This document shows, in pieces, positions 43,944-46,034 of a stretch of 46,034 nt of DNA. The notes under the pieces were generated by a model. It was not told where the DNA came from and ran no database searches. It was given only the letters and a program-made list of their open reading frames with translations. How positions within the stretch are numbered: the stretch's first letter is position 1; each line of letters opens with the position of its first letter. Origin of the DNA: Deltaproteobacteria bacterium (GTDB lineage: Bacteria > Myxococcota > Myxococcia > Myxococcales > 40CM-4-68-19); the NCBI GenBank assembly GCA_005888115.1, contig VBKO01000343.1, positions 1 to 46,034 on the forward strand. The letters are read 5' to 3'. A program made the position numbers and the translations under genes.

Positions 43944-46004
43944 ATGGACCCCTCTGGACCCGCAGCTTCTCCGGGACCGGAGTCGCAGCCGCCGCTTCGT
44001 CCGACCGGCGTCCAGCGGCTGAAGCGGATCCTGCTCGGCAAGCCCAGGGACCTCGAGGACCCACAGCTGTTCCGCCACATCTCGCTGGCGGCATTCCTCG
44101 CCTGGGTCGGTCTCGGCGCGGACGGCCTCTCCTCCTCTGCGTACGGCCCACAGGAGGCGTTCAAGAACCTGGGCGAGCACACTTATCTCGCCGTCTTCCT
44201 GGCCGTGGCGACGGCCTTCACGGTGCTGATCATCGCGGCCTCGTACAGCCGCGTCATCGAGCACTTCCCGTTCGGCGGCGGCGGGTACGTGGTCGCAAGC
44301 CGCCTTCTCGGACCGCGGCTCGGAGTGGTGAGCGGCTCGGCGCTGCTCGTCGACTACGTTTTGACCATCTCCGTCTCGATCGCGGCCGGCGGCGATGCGC
44401 TGTTCAGCGTCCTGCCCAACGGCGATCGGTGGGCGAACCTGCAGGTAGCGGGGCTCCCGTTCAAGCTCCAGGTCGAGTTGTCCGCGTTCGTCATCCTCGT
44501 CCTCTTGAACCTGCGCGGCGTCAAGGAGTCGGTGAAGACCCTGACGCCCATCTTCCTCGTCTTCATCGCGACGCACGCGATCGTCATCGCCGCCGGCATC
44601 GGGCTCCATCTGGGACGCGCGCACGAGGTCGCGACGGAGATCTCGACCGGCCTCCACCGCGGGTTGAGCACGATGGGCTTCGGCGGGCTCGCGCTCCTCT
44701 TCCTCCGCGCGTACTCGCTGGGCGGCGGCACGTACACGGGCATCGAAGCAGTCTCGAACGGCTTGCAGATCATGCGCGAGCCGCGGGTGCAGACCGCCAA
44801 GCGGACGATGGCATACATGGCCATCAGCCTCGCGGTCACGGCGAGCGGCATCATCCTCTGCTACCTGCTCCTCGACGTCCGCTTCGTCGACGACAACCAC
44901 ACGATGAATTCGCTGCTGGCGGCGAAGCTGGCAGGGAACGTGCGCATCGCCAGCCTGCCCGTCGGCCAGTGGTTCGTCTTCATCACGCTGCTGTCGGAGG
45001 CGCTGCTCCTCTTCGTGGCGGCACAGGCTGGCTTCATCGACGGGCCGCGCGTGATGGCGAACATGGCGCACGATTCCTGGTTCCCGCACCGGTTCAGCGC
45101 GCTGAGCGACCGGCTCACGATGCAGAACGGGGTGCTGCTGATGGGCGGCGCCGGGTTCCTCATGCTGCTGCACACCAGAGGCAAGGTCGACGCGCTCGTC
45201 GTGCTCTACTCGATCAACGTCTTCCTGACGTTCTCGCTGACGCAAGCAGCGATGCTCCGCTACTGGCTCCGCATCGACACGCGCGAAAAGCATCCCGATT
45301 GGAGACACCACATCGGAATCCACGTGGTAGCGGGGATGATGTGCGTCACCATCCTGGTCATCACCGTGTTCGAGAAGTTCCGCGAGGGCGGCTGGCTCAC
45401 GGTGGTCGCGACCGGCTCGCTCGTCGTGCTGTGCTTCGCGATCAAGCACCACTACACGGGCGTCTCGCTCCGTCTCAAGCGTCTCGACCAGATCCTGGAG
45501 GCGCTCCCGAGGGGGCCGCCGCCAGCCCTTGCCGTCGATCGAAAGAAGCCGGCCGCCGTGCTGCTCGTCGGCAGCTACTCGGGACTGGGGATCCACTCCC
45601 TGCTCACGGTCGTGAAGCTGTTTCCCCGGTACTTCGCCAGCGTGGTCTTCATGACGGTCGGCGTCGTCGACAGCGCGACGTTCCAAGGTGTCGAGGAGGT
45701 GGACCGCGTCCGCGAACAAGCAGAGGAGGATTTGAAGAAGTACGTCGACCAGGCGCGGCGGATGGGGCTTCCCGCCGACTACCGCGTCGGCATGGGAACC
45801 GAGGCAGTGGCGGGCTGTGTGCGCCTGGCAGAAGAGATCGCACACGACTTCGACCGGCCCATCTTCTTCGCGGGAAAGCTCATCTTCGAACGCGAGCGCT
45901 GGTTCGACCGCTTCCTGCACAACGAGACCGCATTCGCTATCCAGCGCCGGCTCCAGTTCGCGGGACTGCCGATGGTGGTCCTCCCAGTCCGCGTGCTGGA
46001 GTGA
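43944..46004 (+). CDS. APC-superfamily permease, KimA/KUP-like potassium transporter candidate
   Basis: ATG 43944 gives 686 residues with about 12 TM helices. Features include VGLGADGLSSSAYGPQEAF in TM1, FPFGGGGYVVASRLLG in the next region, NLRGVKESVKTLTP, and a cytoplasmic C-terminal part of about 170 residues (VLLVGSYSGLGIHSLLTV, ADYRVGMGTEAVAGCVRLA). The C-terminal domain recalls a Usp or nucleotide-binding fold. APC members of this shape include amino-acid permeases and the KimA potassium importers. The divergent kdp operon favours potassium, by inference only. Confidence 0.8.
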   Translation: MDPSGPAASPGPESQPPLRPTGVQRLKRILLGKPRDLEDPQLFRHISLAAFLAWVGLGADGLSSSAYGPQEAFKNLGEHTYLAVFLAVATAFTVLIIAASYSRVIEHFPFGGGGYVVASRLLGPRLGVVSGSALLVDYVLTISVSIAAGGDALFSVLPNGDRWANLQVAGLPFKLQVELSAFVILVLLNLRGVKESVKTLTPIFLVFIATHAIVIAAGIGLHLGRAHEVATEISTGLHRGLSTMGFGGLALLFLRAYSLGGGTYTGIEAVSNGLQIMREPRVQTAKRTMAYMAISLAVTASGIILCYLLLDVRFVDDNHTMNSLLAAKLAGNVRIASLPVGQWFVFITLLSEALLLFVAAQAGFIDGPRVMANMAHDSWFPHRFSALSDRLTMQNGVLLMGGAGFLMLLHTRGKVDALVVLYSINVFLTFSLTQAAMLRYWLRIDTREKHPDWRHHIGIHVVAGMMCVTILVITVFEKFREGGWLTVVATGSLVVLCFAIKHHYTGVSLRLKRLDQILEALPRGPPPALAVDRKKPAAVLLVGSYSGLGIHSLLTVVKLFPRYFASVVFMTVGVVDSATFQGVEEVDRVREQAEEDLKKYVDQARRMGLPADYRVGMGTEAVAGCVRLAEEIAHDFDRPIFFAGKLIFERERWFDRFLHNETAFAIQRRLQFAGLPMVVLPVRVLE

Positions 46005-46034
46005 TCGCGCTCAGAACTCCGCCACGGCGCTGGC
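46005..46034 (-). other. Possible C-terminal end of a minus-strand gene
   Basis: The complement of the last bases reads A-S-A-V-A-E-F-stop (TCA at 46011-46013), as might end an outer-membrane protein with a final Phe. Only eight codons are visible, so this is weak. Confidence 0.2.

Noticed and set aside
43680-45920. 746-residue minus-strand ORF
   Set aside because: It is the shadow of the APC permease. Only its last 31 codons, kept as a separate micro-peptide, are supported.

Overview
The window is about 46 kb of very GC-rich DNA with long overlapping ORFs on both strands. Gene content points to a myxobacterial relative (Myxococcota, perhaps Anaeromyxobacter-like). The clues are a MYXO-CTERM-like tail, an AgmX/PglI-like C-terminal domain, many lipoproteins, PDAGV linkers, an ADOP-type permease and NtrC-type control. 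The taxonomic call is inference. No tRNA, rRNA, CRISPR array, insertion sequence or phage gene was seen.

Layout. (1) 148-3555, minus strand: a PAS-type histidine kinase, a CheR-PAS-coiled-coil-PAS protein, and the decayed head of a response regulator. (2) 3749-13197, plus strand: a tightly coupled run of ten genes, the most interesting part of the window. It encodes lipoproteins, two likely outer-membrane proteins, a helical-repeat periplasmic protein, a TPR lipoprotein (frameshifted here), a MotA-like and a MotB-like stator pair, a single protein that joins a FliF-like periplasmic domain and TM helix to FliG-like cytoplasmic domains, a polyproline lipoprotein, and a TonB/AgmX-like envelope protein. 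No rod, hook, filament or export gene is present. I read this as an undescribed ion-driven envelope motor built from a flagellar stator plus a minimal MS-ring/C-ring fusion. (3) 13244-18764: a secreted phosphoesterase, an MsbA-like ABC exporter, an SDR enzyme, a TetR regulator divergent from a small lipoprotein across a long inverted-repeat operator, and an unknown tail-anchored protein. (4) 18812-25960, minus strand: a zinc alcohol dehydrogenase, a GlxA-type regulator with an MFS transporter, an ADOP permease and a histone-deacetylase-like hydrolase. (5) 26058-30949, plus strand: a YceI protein, a complete three-subunit molybdenum aldehyde oxidoreductase (PaoABC-like), and a small charged exported protein. 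(6) 30984-34437: a solute-binding lipoprotein, a broken GH88 glycosidase with PDAGV repeats and an out-of-frame MYXO-CTERM tail, and an unknown membrane-anchored protein. (7) 34483-46004: a potassium-uptake locus. A leading micro-peptide and kdpF, kdpA, kdpB, kdpC run on the minus strand, followed by a small membrane protein, a sigma-54-type response regulator, a kinase-less KdpD N-terminal protein and a separate histidine kinase. An APC/KimA-like permease is divergent.

How the genes work together. The kdp locus appears to have replaced the usual KdpD/KdpE pair. The sensor is split in two and the output regulator is an NtrC-type activator with a GAFTGA motif. A GG-N10-GC element that fits a sigma-54 promoter lies just before the first peptide, with two inverted repeats upstream as candidate enhancer sites. 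In the motor cluster, start-stop overlaps or 2-nt gaps link every gene, so the stator, the rotor-like fusion and the envelope proteins are probably made together.

Three genes are out of frame (the response-regulator remnant, the TPR lipoprotein and GH88). The GH88 lesion includes a real internal deletion. The single-base shifts could be sequence errors and should be checked on reads.
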